A stretch of 64,000 bases of DNA from Apricaphanius iberus (lineage: Eukaryota; Chordata; Actinopteri; Cyprinodontiformes; Aphaniidae): contig JAPXFQ010002460.1 in assembly GCA_028564705.1 (NCBI GenBank), positions 434,001-498,000 on the forward strand. The letters run 5' to 3'. The stretch's first letter is position 1, and the number at the start of each line of letters is the position of its first letter. This document shows, piece by piece, positions 12,380 to 25,238 of the stretch. The notes below the pieces were generated by a model, which saw only the letters and a program-made list of their open reading frames with translations, was not told the origin of the DNA and made no database searches. The translations under genes were made by a program, and so were the position numbers.

Positions 12380-15300
12380 TGAACTTTAAGACATCAGAGA
12401 TTACCAGATTTCAGCCGTGGGTAGTTTTTCAAGAAGCAATAAAGCCACTAAATATAAAACGGATGTATGGCACAATGACACCTGTGGTGTACTGCTGCTG
12501 GTATGGTTTGGTATTACTTCAAGTAAAAAAGTGTATTCTCTGTTACTGTATGTGTCATTTTTCATGATTTCTTTTTACACTTTAGGCAGAACTCTCTAAA
12601 GACACTCATAGTTACAGATTTAGTGGTGCGGTAGGGGTATGTAAATGTAGGGATACTTCAAAGATCTGAATACTTAAAAAAGCTGAGTACTTAAAACCAT
12701 TTAAAGGAAAATCTTGACTCATTTTGACTGTAACTAAAAGATTCATGATAATTACATCTTTTTGTGGAAATGTAGACATTTTAAGAAACAATTTTATCTG
12801 ACTTTTATCCTGCTTCAATGAGCTTGGATGATGAGACCATCCTGACGACTTCATTAGATAACACCCATAAAAAGCCAATACCATAATTTAGTCCAATAAG
12901 TAAATGGATCGTTTGGTTAAAATTGATCATGAATGAATGAATGATTAAATAAATTAATGAATGAATTATTGAATTTATTTGGGATTGTAACCATTGGTAC
13001 AACTAAATTTCTTTTCAGCACATCCAAGAGAAAAACATTAAGCAGTTGAACAAACAGAAAATACATTTATTTGAAAAAATAAAATAAAAAGATTATTGGA
13101 CAAGATGCTTCCAAAATCATTAACTATTGTAAAAACCTGAAAAAAGATTACATTGCTTGATACCTTGAACTGCAAACGGCTCAAAACTCTTTTTTGTGAC
13201 TAGAATCATAATTTATGATATAGATCTCTAAAACTTGTAAAATATATCCAGCTCTACTGTTTAAATCCTGAACATTCAGGAACTAGCGTTATCTGTGACT
13301 TGTTTCAGGTACGCTGAGAGATAAAAATGTATATGCAGTTGACAACGGCCTTGCTACCGTATATGCTGACCCCTGTCATCTTTTACCCTGTACAACTGTT
13401 AGATTTCCATCGTTTGCGTGATGTCCTAAATCCCTCATCCCCAAGAGGTTTTAATTGCAGGGTCCAGATTGCCGGGGCTGGCCGGGGCCGAGCGACCCCC
13501 ATGAGAAGTCACATTTTCCATTTAGCTTTTAGATCCTATGCAAACGAACACAGGGCCCCCGTGTTATCGTGAGAGAACTGAATGGCATAAATTCAATTTT
13601 CATCCCCCTTTTGTATGCAAGCCGGCTGTCTTGCCCTAACGATGTTCTGCCTTCAGCACCCCCCAACCCAACACCCCAAACACACCCACACAAACACACT
13701 CATCCATCCGTTCTCTTGCCTTCTCCCTTCAACAACAGAACACAGTGGAGTCGTTAGGACCCTCTCTTCATTACTTCAAAAAACCAATCATTAGACACCA
13801 GAGTATATACGTAATTAGAAAATCACTTCCTTTGCAATCCCGGCTAAGTAGTTTACATACTGTAATTACAGGGACAAAATCAATTTTTAATCATTTCACT
13901 GATTGGGCTCATCAGCTCAGTAGGAACATTGTATCCTGCTTGTTGTGCGAAACAACATCTGGGCTAAAACAATTACCCTTTTGTGTTCTAGAGCGTTTCT
14001 GAAAATGCCTTGCTGCCTCTTCCCCCACATAGCGGACTCCCTATTCTAACTCTATTCATTTTTAGAAGATCTTTTCCCTTTTGTCTTTGTCTTCCAATCT
14101 TTTCTTCCTCTGCTTGGCTTTTTCTACCCCCTTCTTTACCTCGTCTCAGTCTGTCTCTTGCTCTCTTTGCCCTTGACTTGGACATGGAGGATCACATTTA
14201 AAGCTTTATAAATCAATACGCTATAATAAGCTGCTCTTGACAGAGCAAGCAAGAAAGGAGGGGTGAAAAAAACAACATATTGCTTTTTTTTAGCACCTCT
14301 TGTATTTTTGATTGCCATGGCCTTGTTGCTCTCATTGACATCTTTTTATATTTTCTTCAGCAAAAGTTGCTTGATCCAGTAGGCATCGCCATGTTTCAAT
14401 ATATGTAGACTGAATGCTTGGTTTGGGGCATTCATGATCCAAATGTGAAAAAGAGTTTACTGTCTACTTTTTTAAATAAAATGATCCAAATTGAAACTAT
14501 TTCTTTTGTACTAACATGTTTCACCCTCCAATGGTTAATAAAATGCCTTACATTCTTGTCTGAGAGAGGACCCAATCGATCCACATTAGTCTGACCTCCC
14601 TCCCTCTCACTTTGAAAACTCAGGAAATCAGATTTCTGAGGCTTGTGGTGATGGGGGGGGGGGGGGGGGGATCGGTTAATGCATTGATCACTATATGCAA
14701 ATCACATTTTCTTTTATTTTTTTGCCAATCAATAGTATTAATTAACGGCTTCGTTTTAACAGCACCCTGCAATCCCTTTGGACGCTGCTGTCGACTTCAG
14801 AAATCACCTTTGCCCCCCCCCCCCGCTACAACACACACACAACAAGTCCCTCAGTAGCCATGGAAATGAACGCTCCATGGCAAGGATCATAAATCAGGAA
14901 ATTCAATTTGACCATGAGCTCCAGTAGTAACTGTAAAATATGAGTGCTAACACAGCACACAAGTAGATCATTCCTTACTGCTCATTAAATTGCTTATTTT
15001 ACGACAAAAAAAGGTTCACAACTTAATTTATGGAACATGTCATGAGGCGTAATATTCATCTCTCAGAAATGTTCAAATTTCTTCTTTTGCTCAAGCCTCT
15101 CAGTGCTCCCCCAATAGCATACAGGGAACTCATCATATTTAGATGTCAGGCATGCTGAGTTCCTGACGCTAACTCTGCTTTGACCTTCTCCGCAACTTTC
15201 TGCCTAATCTGTCTGCTGTGTTCCTTGGTCTTCGTGATTGTGTTTTTTTTTTAATGTTCTCTAACAAACTGAGAACAGGAAAAGAACAGCTGCATTTATA

Positions 15301-16940
15301 CTGAATTTACAGACAGGTGTACTCTTTAATTAGAGGTGAACTCTCAAAATATGCTTGACTTTCCTTTCACTTTATATATATACACTGCTTTATCAGGGCT
15401 TATCACATAAAACCACAACAAAATGTATTGATGTTTAAAGTAGTAATATGAGAAAATACAAAAAGAATTAAAGCTTAAACACCAAATCCCCTGCTGTTAA
15501 ATTTGACAAGCATGGAATCCTTCAGGACAAGTAAAGTGTTTACAATACATAGTTCCATGTCTTTCCTTGGTTTTGAACACGCTTTAGACTTTAAGGTTAT
15601 CATTACACCTTTGTGTTTTAACCATTAAGATTTTTTGAGCTTAAGAATTTTAGGAAAAATAATAGTTTTAATGGTTAAAACTAAAAATATATAAACATCG
15701 GTCACTGACTGTCCTGTGTCATCAGGTCCGTGTTCATGTTTTTGCACACATATGAGAGGGATGGGGGTGTGGGGGTTGTTAACCAGCCTAGCCTAGCCAC
15801 TCCTGCCAGGATGCTGGCGTGTGGGATTAATAATAAACGCTTTTTGAAATTAATTATTATAACTAAAATGCTCTTTTGTGATTTGCTTTGAAGAGCTTGT
15901 GTATGCTGATGTGTCTGTGTGTGTGTAAAAGGGTTGACGAGGGGGTAGGGGGGCTGTAGGTTGAGGGGTGGCTCGCTTGCTCATTTGGAGAGCTTTTCCA
16001 ATTATACAATTAGTCTGGAATGTAGGCCAGCAGTTCCTTGTGCTCCAAGACCCTGGCTCGTAAGTGCCACCGCTTAAGTTTTTTTTCTGTTTTTTTACCC
16101 ACTTTTTTGCCTGTAGAAGACGTGGTAATAATGTCATTTAAAAATGAAGGTGTTGAAGCAGACAGCGGTAAAGACTGCCAAACAGCGTCCTGGGTTGTGA
16201 ATGGGGTTACGTGTGAAAACCGATGGCCATGCTCTGATACAGTACACAAAGCCATGGGGTTGGGGCCCCTCTGGTCAGATACTGTTTGTTGTGTTGTTTC
16301 GCCCACCAAATCCAAAGACTTCTCCGGACCACCAAAACTTTGTGAAGATGGGCGTGTTAGCTGGTCTGGAAGTGAACACAAACACACTACAATGCTAACT
16401 ACTGTTGCCTCCCTTTCATTTCCTCAACAATGAAGTGATATGATAAATGGATTTATGATGAAGAACAAATTGTTTTATAATTTGGCCCTTTGTGAATGTC
16501 CCCTCGCTCCTGCCTGGCTGATACCAAGTGTGCTGTACTGGGCTTAATATGAAGCAACAACAACAGCCAAGTGCCATCTGTTGGCATGCGGATTTTCTGT
16601 AATCTCTCTTTACTGATTACAACAATGAATACACAAACCTCTTAAATAATTATCCAGCAATGTAGCAAAAAAAAAAAGGCTAAATAATTATAATCATTAA
16701 CTCCCACCAAGTCTGCCACTCCTCCAGCAAATGAAGGCTGTCAGAGAGGGAGGAAGAGATAAAAAGAGAAACTCAGTGAGAAAGGGAGGTTTTTTTTTCT
16801 CTGCTAAGATGCCAAACGTGTCTTAATATAGCGATGGCTTAAAGAGAACACAGAAGTGACAATTTTAACTGAACAAGTTGATATAAAAATTCATATAGGG
16901 AATTCAAAGAGCAATTACATGATCTATTATTTTTCTGAAC
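12380..16940. other. Non-coding sequence, no gene seen
   Basis: Unique AT-rich DNA. A GC-richer patch with a 'ggggctggccggggccg' stretch lies near 13.47 kb, and there is a long G run and a C run at 14.65-14.82 kb. Short ORFs around 16.0-16.4 kb exist on both strands but carry no recognisable domain. Confidence 0.5.
14653..14824. repeat. G18 tract and C12 tract, facing
   Basis: Eighteen consecutive G at 14653-14670 and twelve consecutive C at 14813-14824, about 140 bp apart. The two tracts are complementary. Confidence 0.85.
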
Positions 16941-16944
16941 TGAT

Positions 16945-17046
16945 TACTTTTATTATTCTTATTCTTATGATTATTATTCTTATTCTTATGATTCTTATTC
17001 TTATTCTTATTCTTATTATTATTCTTATTATTATTAATAATAATAA

Positions 17047-17128
<82 letters not shown>

Positions 17129-17168
17129 TAGAACATTTCAGGAAATTTAATAATAATAATAATAATAA
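16945..17168. repeat. ATT/ATTCTT array followed by AAT array
   Basis: A run of TTATTC/ATT units passes at about 17033 into a long (AAT)n array to 17127, with a further short AAT block at 17149-17168. The two halves are reverse complements in unit sequence, so the locus can fold back on itself. The translated ORF here is an artefact of the array. Confidence 0.9.
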
Positions 17169-17569
17169 TTTAAAATAAGATATAACTTATGAAATTGATA
17201 GTTATTTATAGTATTTTTCGCTTTTCTTTAAAAAGGTCAATTTCACATTTATTACAAGTCGAAAAATAGTCCTATAGACACCTTTTTTCGTCTATTGTAG
17301 GATAAATAGAAATATTAATTGTTATCCAGTCAAAAAATCTGATATTTACACCTGTGTAAAATGAATAGACTTTTTTTTTTGCTTTCAGTCAGTTAAGAAT
17401 CCTCAAACAAATGTTGTTTGCTAAATGTCTCAATAATAAGATTGAGGAAAAAAAATTGAACACAGTCTTATTAGTTTCTAAAAGATTTAAAGTTTACAAA
17501 TACACAAAATGTTTTAGTCTTTTAAGCAATTCAAGAAAGCCCAGATGATAATCTCATCAATTTTGGAAA

Positions 17570-18130
17570 CTTCTGATGTTAATCTTTAAGTCAATTTGAG
17601 GTATATGTGTGGATGTAGTTTAAGACAACACCTGAAATGCACAGCTTCCTTGTGTTGTATCATAAACTCAAAAGAGCTCAGAAAATCCGGCTAGATATCA
17701 GGAGGAGAATTGTGAACCTAAACAAGTCTGGTTCATCTATGGTACAAGTTCTAAAAGGGCTGGAGGTACTGCGTTCATCTGTTCAAACTATTAAAATCAA
17801 GTATAAACTGTGTATTTCGGTGCCAAACCAACCTTAGAACAAAAGCAAAGTCAGAGAGGAGGAAAAAACCCTGGACAGGTTGTCTGTCTGAGAAGGAAAC
17901 GTTACTTCAAAATAGTATAAAAAAGCCATATTCCAAAAATGTCAATATCCTATGGAAATCCAAAAGGGTTTAAGAGCAGGCACTGGTACTATCGATGCAT
18001 AAGGGAGAAGCCTGAGCGTAAGTCCAACTGTGATGCACGACTATGTTGCAGGTGTGTTTTTACAGCAGGAGGGACTGGTACTCCCAACAGAGAAGATGGC
18101 AGCAACATTTCAACATTTAACCAAGTCATA
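17570..18130 (+). mobile_element. Tc1-like transposon relic, transposase N-terminal part
   Basis: The ORF at 17637-17837 contains a degenerate helix-turn-helix like that at the start of Tc1 transposases: RRRIVNLNKSGSSMVQVLKG is followed by a second helix with RSSVQTI. Sequence near 18061-18100 ('gcaggagggactggta') resembles the middle of fish Tc1 transposase genes. Stops and frameshifts break the frame, and no complete catalytic triad can be read. Terminal inverted repeats were not found, so the limits are approximate. Confidence 0.6.
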
Positions 18131-18139
18131 CAGTTTAGA

Positions 18140-19080
18140 TGGTAATTAGGAAATGTACATATAGCTTCTGAATTTATTTATTTTTTTTGTAGTTTTTTTT
18201 TTATTATGAAACAGATCTCTTGCTCATTATTTTGGCATTTAGTGAAGATAGATAATCTTAATAATTAAAAGTGACTGACACTAGAAAAGTTTAGTCGCAT
18301 TTATTATAATGCAGGGAGAAAAAAATAGTGATCTTGCATATGTAAATATCTGGTTTGAACTGTATGACAACTTCTTTTTTTATTTTATTTTTTTGTCAAA
18401 CACACCCGGCACCACTTCTGTTTCTGGGTAGAATTCTGTAGTGCACAAAAAGCTTTTCGACAATCAGATTTTTAAAAAGTATCAATATCCGAGGAAATCT
18501 TGTTGAAGGAACATTACCCAATAGAAAAGCAAAAATTGTCCTATAGTACGTTTGAATGTTTCGGATTTTAATGTAGAGTAAGAGAATAATACGTTGAAAA
18601 TATCAAATATATTCGACAATATATTAACTATATCAAGGAAAAAAATCTATTTTAAAAAGGCTGCCCATCTTTTAATGAGTCTTCAAGGACCGCTGCGCCT
18701 GTTTACGCACCTCCCTCTATATAAGTCCTCCAAGAGCGTGAGCGTCTGCAAGTTTGTGTGTCAGTGCTTTGTGTGAGAAATGGTGTGAGAATACGTCAAG
18801 GGTAGCATGTGTTAGCTCTGGTTCCAATATGAGATAAATCTGTGGCACATACCTCCAATATGACACAAGCCAAAGCGGCATGACTCACCCATGCTATATT
18901 TGATTAATAAAACAACAGCAGGCAAAACCACCTCCTATGCAACCATCAAGTGCCACCGCACACTTTAAATAAAGACTTATTTATATTTGCACATACTGTG
19001 ATGTTTGAATATTATCACTAAATTAGGATAAGAATCTCACATACCTGAGTATGGGAGCTGATTTTTTTTTTGCTTTCATG
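18140..19080. other. Non-coding sequence, no gene seen
   Basis: AT-rich DNA with T-rich runs. No ORF or repeat family is recognised. Confidence 0.5.
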
Positions 19081-19085
19081 ATGTA

Positions 19086-19185
19086 TTTGTAATGCAAACG
19101 TAACTCAAGATGGTTGCTACAATGGTAGTTTTAAATCGATAATTTATCAAATACAGTTTACATCTCAAAATATAAAATTTCCTGT
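19086..19185 (+). repeat. Dispersed ~100-bp repeat, copy 1
   Basis: From 'tttgtaatgcaaacgtaac' to 'aaatttcctgt', this matches 20233-20331 over its whole length with scattered substitutions. Both copies contain a CTCAAGATGG core. Same orientation as copy 2. Confidence 0.8.
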
Positions 19186-20200
19186 AAAAAGAACGGTTAC
19201 CCTTTTTGCAAATTTGCAAGCTGGCCTGACACCTAGTTATATTTCTTCTGATATCTAATCTCTATTTACAGATTCATTTAAAAACTACAAGAAAACACAG
19301 AAGTGAAAGGATGAGTGGTTAATATCATAATTAGAGAGAGGGAAAAAGAATATCACAAATGCAAATGTGAATAAAGTCCTGAAGAGTGTAAAAAAAGAAA
19401 TGGAGTGTAATTTATGTGGTGTGTGAATGACAGCGATGATGATTGCCTGCTGATTACAAACAACCAGGTTGAATGAAGCTATTTAACTTCACAAAGCAGA
19501 GATGTCCCCCTGACTTGTCATCCAACCTGCCATCATGGACACACATGTGCAGCTCTATAAGTAGCCATCACTGTGAGGGATGGGATGGACACGCTCCTCC
19601 ACCTCCAGGAATAATGCTTTGCACCTGTTTACTGTGTCACCCCTCTGTGCTAATTGTCTCATGGCGCTACATCACGTAGGAATGACAGAGATGTGGCTTT
19701 CTGACAGAGCATGTGGGCCTCTGTGTTTTTAACGTGTATTAAGTGGACTGGTACCACATGTATTTTCAGCAGCGTAGACTTATCCCAAGTATTAGTAGAT
19801 CTATTTCAACAATGTGGGGTATGACAAGGCTTCTGTTGGCTGGAACCCTGATCTGTGAATGATGAAAAATGTAATGATGTTACATCTAACTGAACCATTT
19901 TCCAGACAAGTTGGAATAGGGTTAAGATGGGTTAAGGGCTGAGATGAATCTGCTCCTTATTGTCTTAGTGACTAGCTATCTGTAAGAAAATCAGGCCCTT
20001 AAAAGCCTCGTAAACCTTAAGGCTTGTTTTGAGAGATCTATTTGAAAAGGGAATTTCATACATCTCAGGATATCAAGGTTTATTTGAATGGTTCTGGTAT
20101 CAAAATATAGGTAAGACTCCAAATAATACTCCAAAGGTCTACAAATTGTTATTTGTGTTACTGAATGAATACAGAAGATTTAAAAAAAACACTTCGTCCA

Positions 20201-20235
20201 AAAGAATGGCACTTTGTAGCAAAGTGCCATTCTTT
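20201..20235. repeat. Perfect 16-bp palindrome with 3-nt spacer
   Basis: The arms AAAGAATGGCACTTTG (20201-20216) and its exact reverse complement (20220-20235) are separated only by TAG. The palindrome abuts copy 2 of the ~100-bp repeat and is absent beside copy 1. Confidence 0.95.
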
Positions 20236-20331
20236 GTAATGCAAGCTTAACTCAAGATGGCTGCTATAACGGTGATTTAAAAGTGATAATTTATCAAATA
20301 CATTTAACAGATAATATATAAAATTTCCTGT
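20233..20331 (+). repeat. Dispersed ~100-bp repeat, copy 2
   Basis: Direct repeat of 19086-19185. The shared blocks include 'gataatttatcaaataca' and 'ataaaatttcctgt'. Probably a fragment of an interspersed element rather than a local duplication, since the flanks differ. Confidence 0.8.
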
Positions 20332-20854
20332 TGCCAGACTGGAGACAGAAATTTGATGCCACTTCACTCAGAGTTTTGTAAAAAAAAAAAAAAAGAAAAG
20401 AAAAAGGAACATTTCACCAATCCCGTGGCATGCACCAGTTGTTGGCACCTTACTCTTGGAGGTGACGTGTTCCAGTAGGCTAACTCTTGGACACGCTGTC
20501 AGCTCATCGTTACTGGGATGCATTGAGTATGGTGTCCAGGTCTGATATTAATCTCAGATTTTTTTTTTTATTCTGTCAACTGTACCCCATGCGTAAATTT
20601 GCAAATGTCTGGGCATTGGACTGAGTGACCAAATGTATGAATGCTAATTTTTCAAAAGACAGACAGGTTTTTTTGGTCATCATTTAAAAAAGTGGTCAAA
20701 TACTGAAAATATTCGACTAATGCGACTGCCGCATTGTAATATAAATTTGGAAGTCTGCAGTCAAAGTCCAAAACATCTAGCAAAGCAAAGTACAGGATTT
20801 GACCATTGGCTTTGCCAAAATTCATGCAACAGGCAGTCAAGCGTAGAAGTCTTA

Positions 20855-21498
20855 GGGGCTGATTTATCAAAGGTGTGCGCTTGTTAAAACCTGGCAAACC
20901 ACACAGCATCGCAAAAAACAAGCCCTGGCTGATCTAGCAACACGGCGCAGAGCGCATTGCGCCCACAGCAAAACACACACAATCCCTTTAGCACTTTTGC
21001 CCTTGATGAATATGCAATCTGGGCTTTTCTGTAAGAAGACGCAATATATTGGGAGAAGAACAGGCAAAGAAGTAGGCGTTAAAGGCGCAGTGTGATTTAC
21101 TAAGCATAAATATGTTTGTGCCGGCTATTTTAGCGTCTATTTTTAGCACTTCTGAAAAGCATGTGGTAATTTATTATTTAATCAGTCTAACCCTGCAATA
21201 CGGTGTGTGCATGCAGCAGAGAGCAGCGCATGTACACCGCATGAATTACATTAATTACTGACAAACAAAAAACAGAATTCACGGCATTTTAGCATAATTT
21301 TTGTGCCAAAGAAACAACATGGATCCATGCGCATATTTCTCCTCTCTCTAGCCGTGGTGCAGCTCGCATTAGCGGCCACAAACTTGCTCACGCAATCTTA
21401 GTAAATCACCCACAAATGTAGGATAACCCACTCGTACACATTTTTAGCGCCGCAGACATTTTTGCGGTCATTCTCAGGAATCTTGATAAATCAGCCTC
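20855..21498. mobile_element. MITE, possibly PIF/Harbinger-type
   Basis: The left end GGGGCTGATTTATCAA matches the reverse complement of the right end, GAGGCTGATTTATCAA, at all but one base. The interior repeats themes such as 'gcgcattgcgcc', 'gatttactaa' and 'agtaaatcac'. Length is 644 bp with no transposase. The left flank is TTA, the usual Harbinger duplication, but the right flank reads ACA, so the superfamily call is tentative. Confidence 0.55.
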
Positions 21499-23389
21499 AC
21501 AGAGAGGATTTTTTCTTTGGTTCTTTTCTCCCATTTATATCTCACTATTGTACATCATTCCATCTAATGGCCTTTGTTTTTGCAATGAAGTTAGAATCAT
21601 AGCAGCGCACCGCAAAAAAATACTTACCTCTGCGCTTTAACACAGCTCAGTTTCTCAGTAGCCCATTGGCCAGTTTGGTACATCGACACATAATTCAAAC
21701 CATCAGAGCCAGGGGTGTTTGCAAAAATCAAGTTGTTATAATTTTACTTTACAAAACATAGCGAGGGACACACATTTTCTGAAAATCGAGGGAATGTAGT
21801 GTTTTGTACCCAGTATCGAGGAGACAAAAGAAGCCAAACACAGTCAGGAATCACATCAGTGTGATGGAGGGACAACGGATCACATGGGCCAAGTGGGAAT
21901 GTTTACTCTAACACTGATTATGACCATAAAGCAAAAAAGGTGGGACTAAATGAATTTTTCTAGCCTCATAAAATAATCTTTTTTCCCCCTTTTTCTTCGG
22001 CTACTCATTTGGTTAAATCAGTGGTACTTTGAAAGAGCAGAGTTTGAGCTTTATTTTGAAAAGTCCCTTATGTGTCTTTAGCATCTATTAACGTTTTTCT
22101 TCATTTAAGCTAAGTGTTGGAATTGGATTTTGTTGTGGTGGAGTGCACAATGTTGTTTCTCTGTCCTCTCAAGTTTTTCCCCATTAAATGGATATAAAAC
22201 ATCCAGAAAACGTGTTTGGATTCATTTTATTGGCTACCAGGAGTCCTCAGGTTGACAACGTAACATATTTCTATGCAATCGGTTAGTCATAGCAACATTT
22301 TGTATTTTACAGAGGTTTTACCTTTTTGCTTTTATCTTGTTTACATGACAGTTGTCTATACAGTTAAGGTGGATAATAACTTTTAAACACTCCGCTGAGA
22401 GCCACTAAAAGGCCAAATCAGTGATAGGAAACTCCAGGAATTTATAATTACTATCAGTATAACTGAGAAGTATGCCACTGTTTATGAAACCCATAGTTAA
22501 TTTTTCCCAGATACAGTTTGGAATAAAAACATAAGAGCACGGGCCTGTGAGTGTGACAGACACCTTTAATATCCTCCCCTTCCCCTTGATCAATGGGTGT
22601 GATCATACCTGCACGGCTGCCTCTCCAACGGATGCCGGATGTCAGGAAGAGCGCAGACAGTTTCACAGAAGGTGGGACGACAAGAGCCTGTAAACAAAGC
22701 ACACATACCAGGAAATTTAGCGTCACCTGCATTTGAAGCTTGACAAGTGTGCAACACTGACGACAGAAGAAAAATACCCATTAAAAATTGTATACTGCTC
22801 CTCCCCCCCACAAAAGTGCCTCACAGCCCGATTCATTTGTCAAACTTTTAGTGACATTGTTTACAGCTGTATCCACCAGAAGTGCTGTGTATACCAATGG
22901 TTTACTTTTTAAATGTCATAAGATCTTATGAACTCTAATGTTGAAACAGAGAATTGTGTGGCAAATATGTTTGAAGCATGTTTGGACTTCAGGAAATGGT
23001 TTTCTGTCCTTGAGAACTTCTCAAAACAAGCATAAAGGAGCGCCTTCTCGTGAAACTACTTGATACACCTGATTCAACCACTGCGGTGCCAAAAATGAAA
23101 ACAATGTTTCCTCAGACTGCATTGTGTGTCAGGTTTCTGTACTAAAGGCAGAGAAGGAGGAAAGTGATTGACTACAGAGTGACAAGGTTTTGTCTGGACG
23201 GTCAGGAGAAGGCAGTCAGTAATAGCTGATGGCATACAGTGTAGGATGTGCCACCCATGTTTTAATCTAGGCCTGCTATAGCAGCTTTAGTAGGAACAAA
23301 TTTAAAGAGCAATGCCAAAGTAATGTCATTCAATTTTTTTTTTTCTTTTCAGTTTTTACCAAAAATCTATTTAACCGCAACAAACAACT

Positions 23390-23392
<3 letters not shown>

Positions 23393-23466
<74 letters not shown>
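23393..23466. repeat. (TA)37 microsatellite
   Basis: Seventy-four uninterrupted bases of alternating T and A, self-complementary along the whole length. Confidence 0.95.
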
Positions 23467-23470
<4 letters not shown>

Positions 23471-25196
23471 GACACATTTTTTTAGCTGCAAACATTATTT
23501 TTTAAAACATTAAACATTGACCTATGAAATAACTATTTCCATGTTCCTTGGTTGTTGTTGGGTTTTTTTTTGTTTTTTTTTAAGCTTTAACAAGTTGGGA
23601 AATCCAAATGTGCTTTAGCTTATGCATCACAGGTCAAATGATCAGTTTCTTTACAGTTTACTAAACTGCTCCTTATCTACATTTAATTTTTTATGACATT
23701 AAAGAGGTTTGCAAAAAACCTGTTAAAAGTTTGCTCAGATGACAATGAGCAAGATCTTGGTTCTTCATATTTACCTTATTTTTTAGAACTGACAAACAAC
23801 GCTTCTTTATCCCGAAAATCATGTGTCAGTCACACGGCCAGTGAAATGACCGTCTTTTTGGGGCATTTTTTGTATCAAATTCTCCTTCTGTGATCTATTA
23901 ATATGCAGATCCTGCTAAATTTGAACCTCCAACACAACGTCCAAAGAAGAGGCTCAACAAAATCTCATGGATCTTTGAATGAGACGAGGCAGCCAGGCAT
24001 TTAGAGGCTCGCTCAGTCCTACAAGAGCGGGGTGAAGGGGTGGGGAGTGCACAGATGTGGAGGGTCTGCAGGAGGGCCACCCAGATTTACCCACCACTAC
24101 TTTTTCAATGGAGCGTCAAGAGGTAAAACTCACACTTGTATGCAGGAAACACACACCCGCTCACACACAAAGCCGAGATGTTGCCTTAAGTCACAATCTA
24201 AATTGGCTCCCAGGGGCATACTGACTACCTTGTTCACCCAAGGCATTGTGTATGTTTTCTGAGTGCTTAGCATATGCTGTTGTAACCTGAGATCCTCTGT
24301 CGCACTCTTACTCTTATTTCTCTCCGTCTTGTGTTTGCACACACGGAAACGCAAGTACACAAACACACAACACTGCCAAGAGTTTCTACCCTTCTCTGCT
24401 TTTATGTTTCTCCCATCAGAAGGTTAATTAAATTCAAAAAAGTTTGCATCTACCTATTAAACCCATGTTGCACCAACCGCCCACCAGACAATCATCAACA
24501 CAGACACAACCACAGGCAGGGTGGAAGGGGTGGGAATGGAAGCATTGGGGGTCGGATTCAATGAAAATAAAAGAAGAAAGAACTAGAAACTAGGAGGTAA
24601 TCTGCTCATGTCACAGGCAATGAGGAATGTCATGTCTGCCTTTTTAGGATCTCCTACGACATCGTAATAGCGATGTGTGTAAGAGAACAATTTGCCGATG
24701 CAATGTCACATACAGTCAAACGGAGCATCTATAAGTGGATAAAACACTGTATAGGACACAAATGTTCCCTAAAAAAACTACCTCAATGATGTTGTCATTA
24801 TCAAAAATTCGAAATGCAGTCCAAAGAAGAGCTTGCCAAGCACTTTCCAGAAGCAGATGTGCACTGCTAGACCCGTTATTGTTCTACTGGGGGAGAAAAA
24901 CGCAGCAAAAGCTCCTAACACTTGATTGAATCTGGTACATCTCTGATCTGATATAAAGCTCACTGCAGAGTAATGAAAATAGCTAACATTTTAAGACAGT
25001 CTAACCTTTCCTGTGTTTACCTTATTAAAGAGTGTGTACCTTAACTGGTAGAGCAGCACACACAGGAGGCAGGGGGTGGGGGGGTAAACGTGTATAAAGC
25101 AAGCAGTGTTTAAGCAGGCGAAAGCTAAAGTAATAGGCAAGAGCAGTGAAGTGTTGATTCTACAAAAGATGCGAAGGAAAAATTGCACCTTAGTGC

Positions 25197-25238
25197 TCAC
25201 ACACACACACACACACACGCACACACGCACACACACAC
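25197..25238. repeat. (CA)n microsatellite with GC interruptions
   Basis: CA run interrupted by two CGCA steps. Confidence 0.85.

Noticed and set aside
15850..16433. Overlapping ORFs of 95-131 codons on both strands
   Set aside because: No recognisable domain, no good splice context, and opposite-strand frames of similar length point to chance.
16856..17131. ORF ending in a long asparagine run
   Set aside because: It is the (AAT)n array read in one frame, with no independent coding evidence.
23323..23505. ORF with repeating Ile-Tyr
   Set aside because: It is the (TA)n microsatellite translated.
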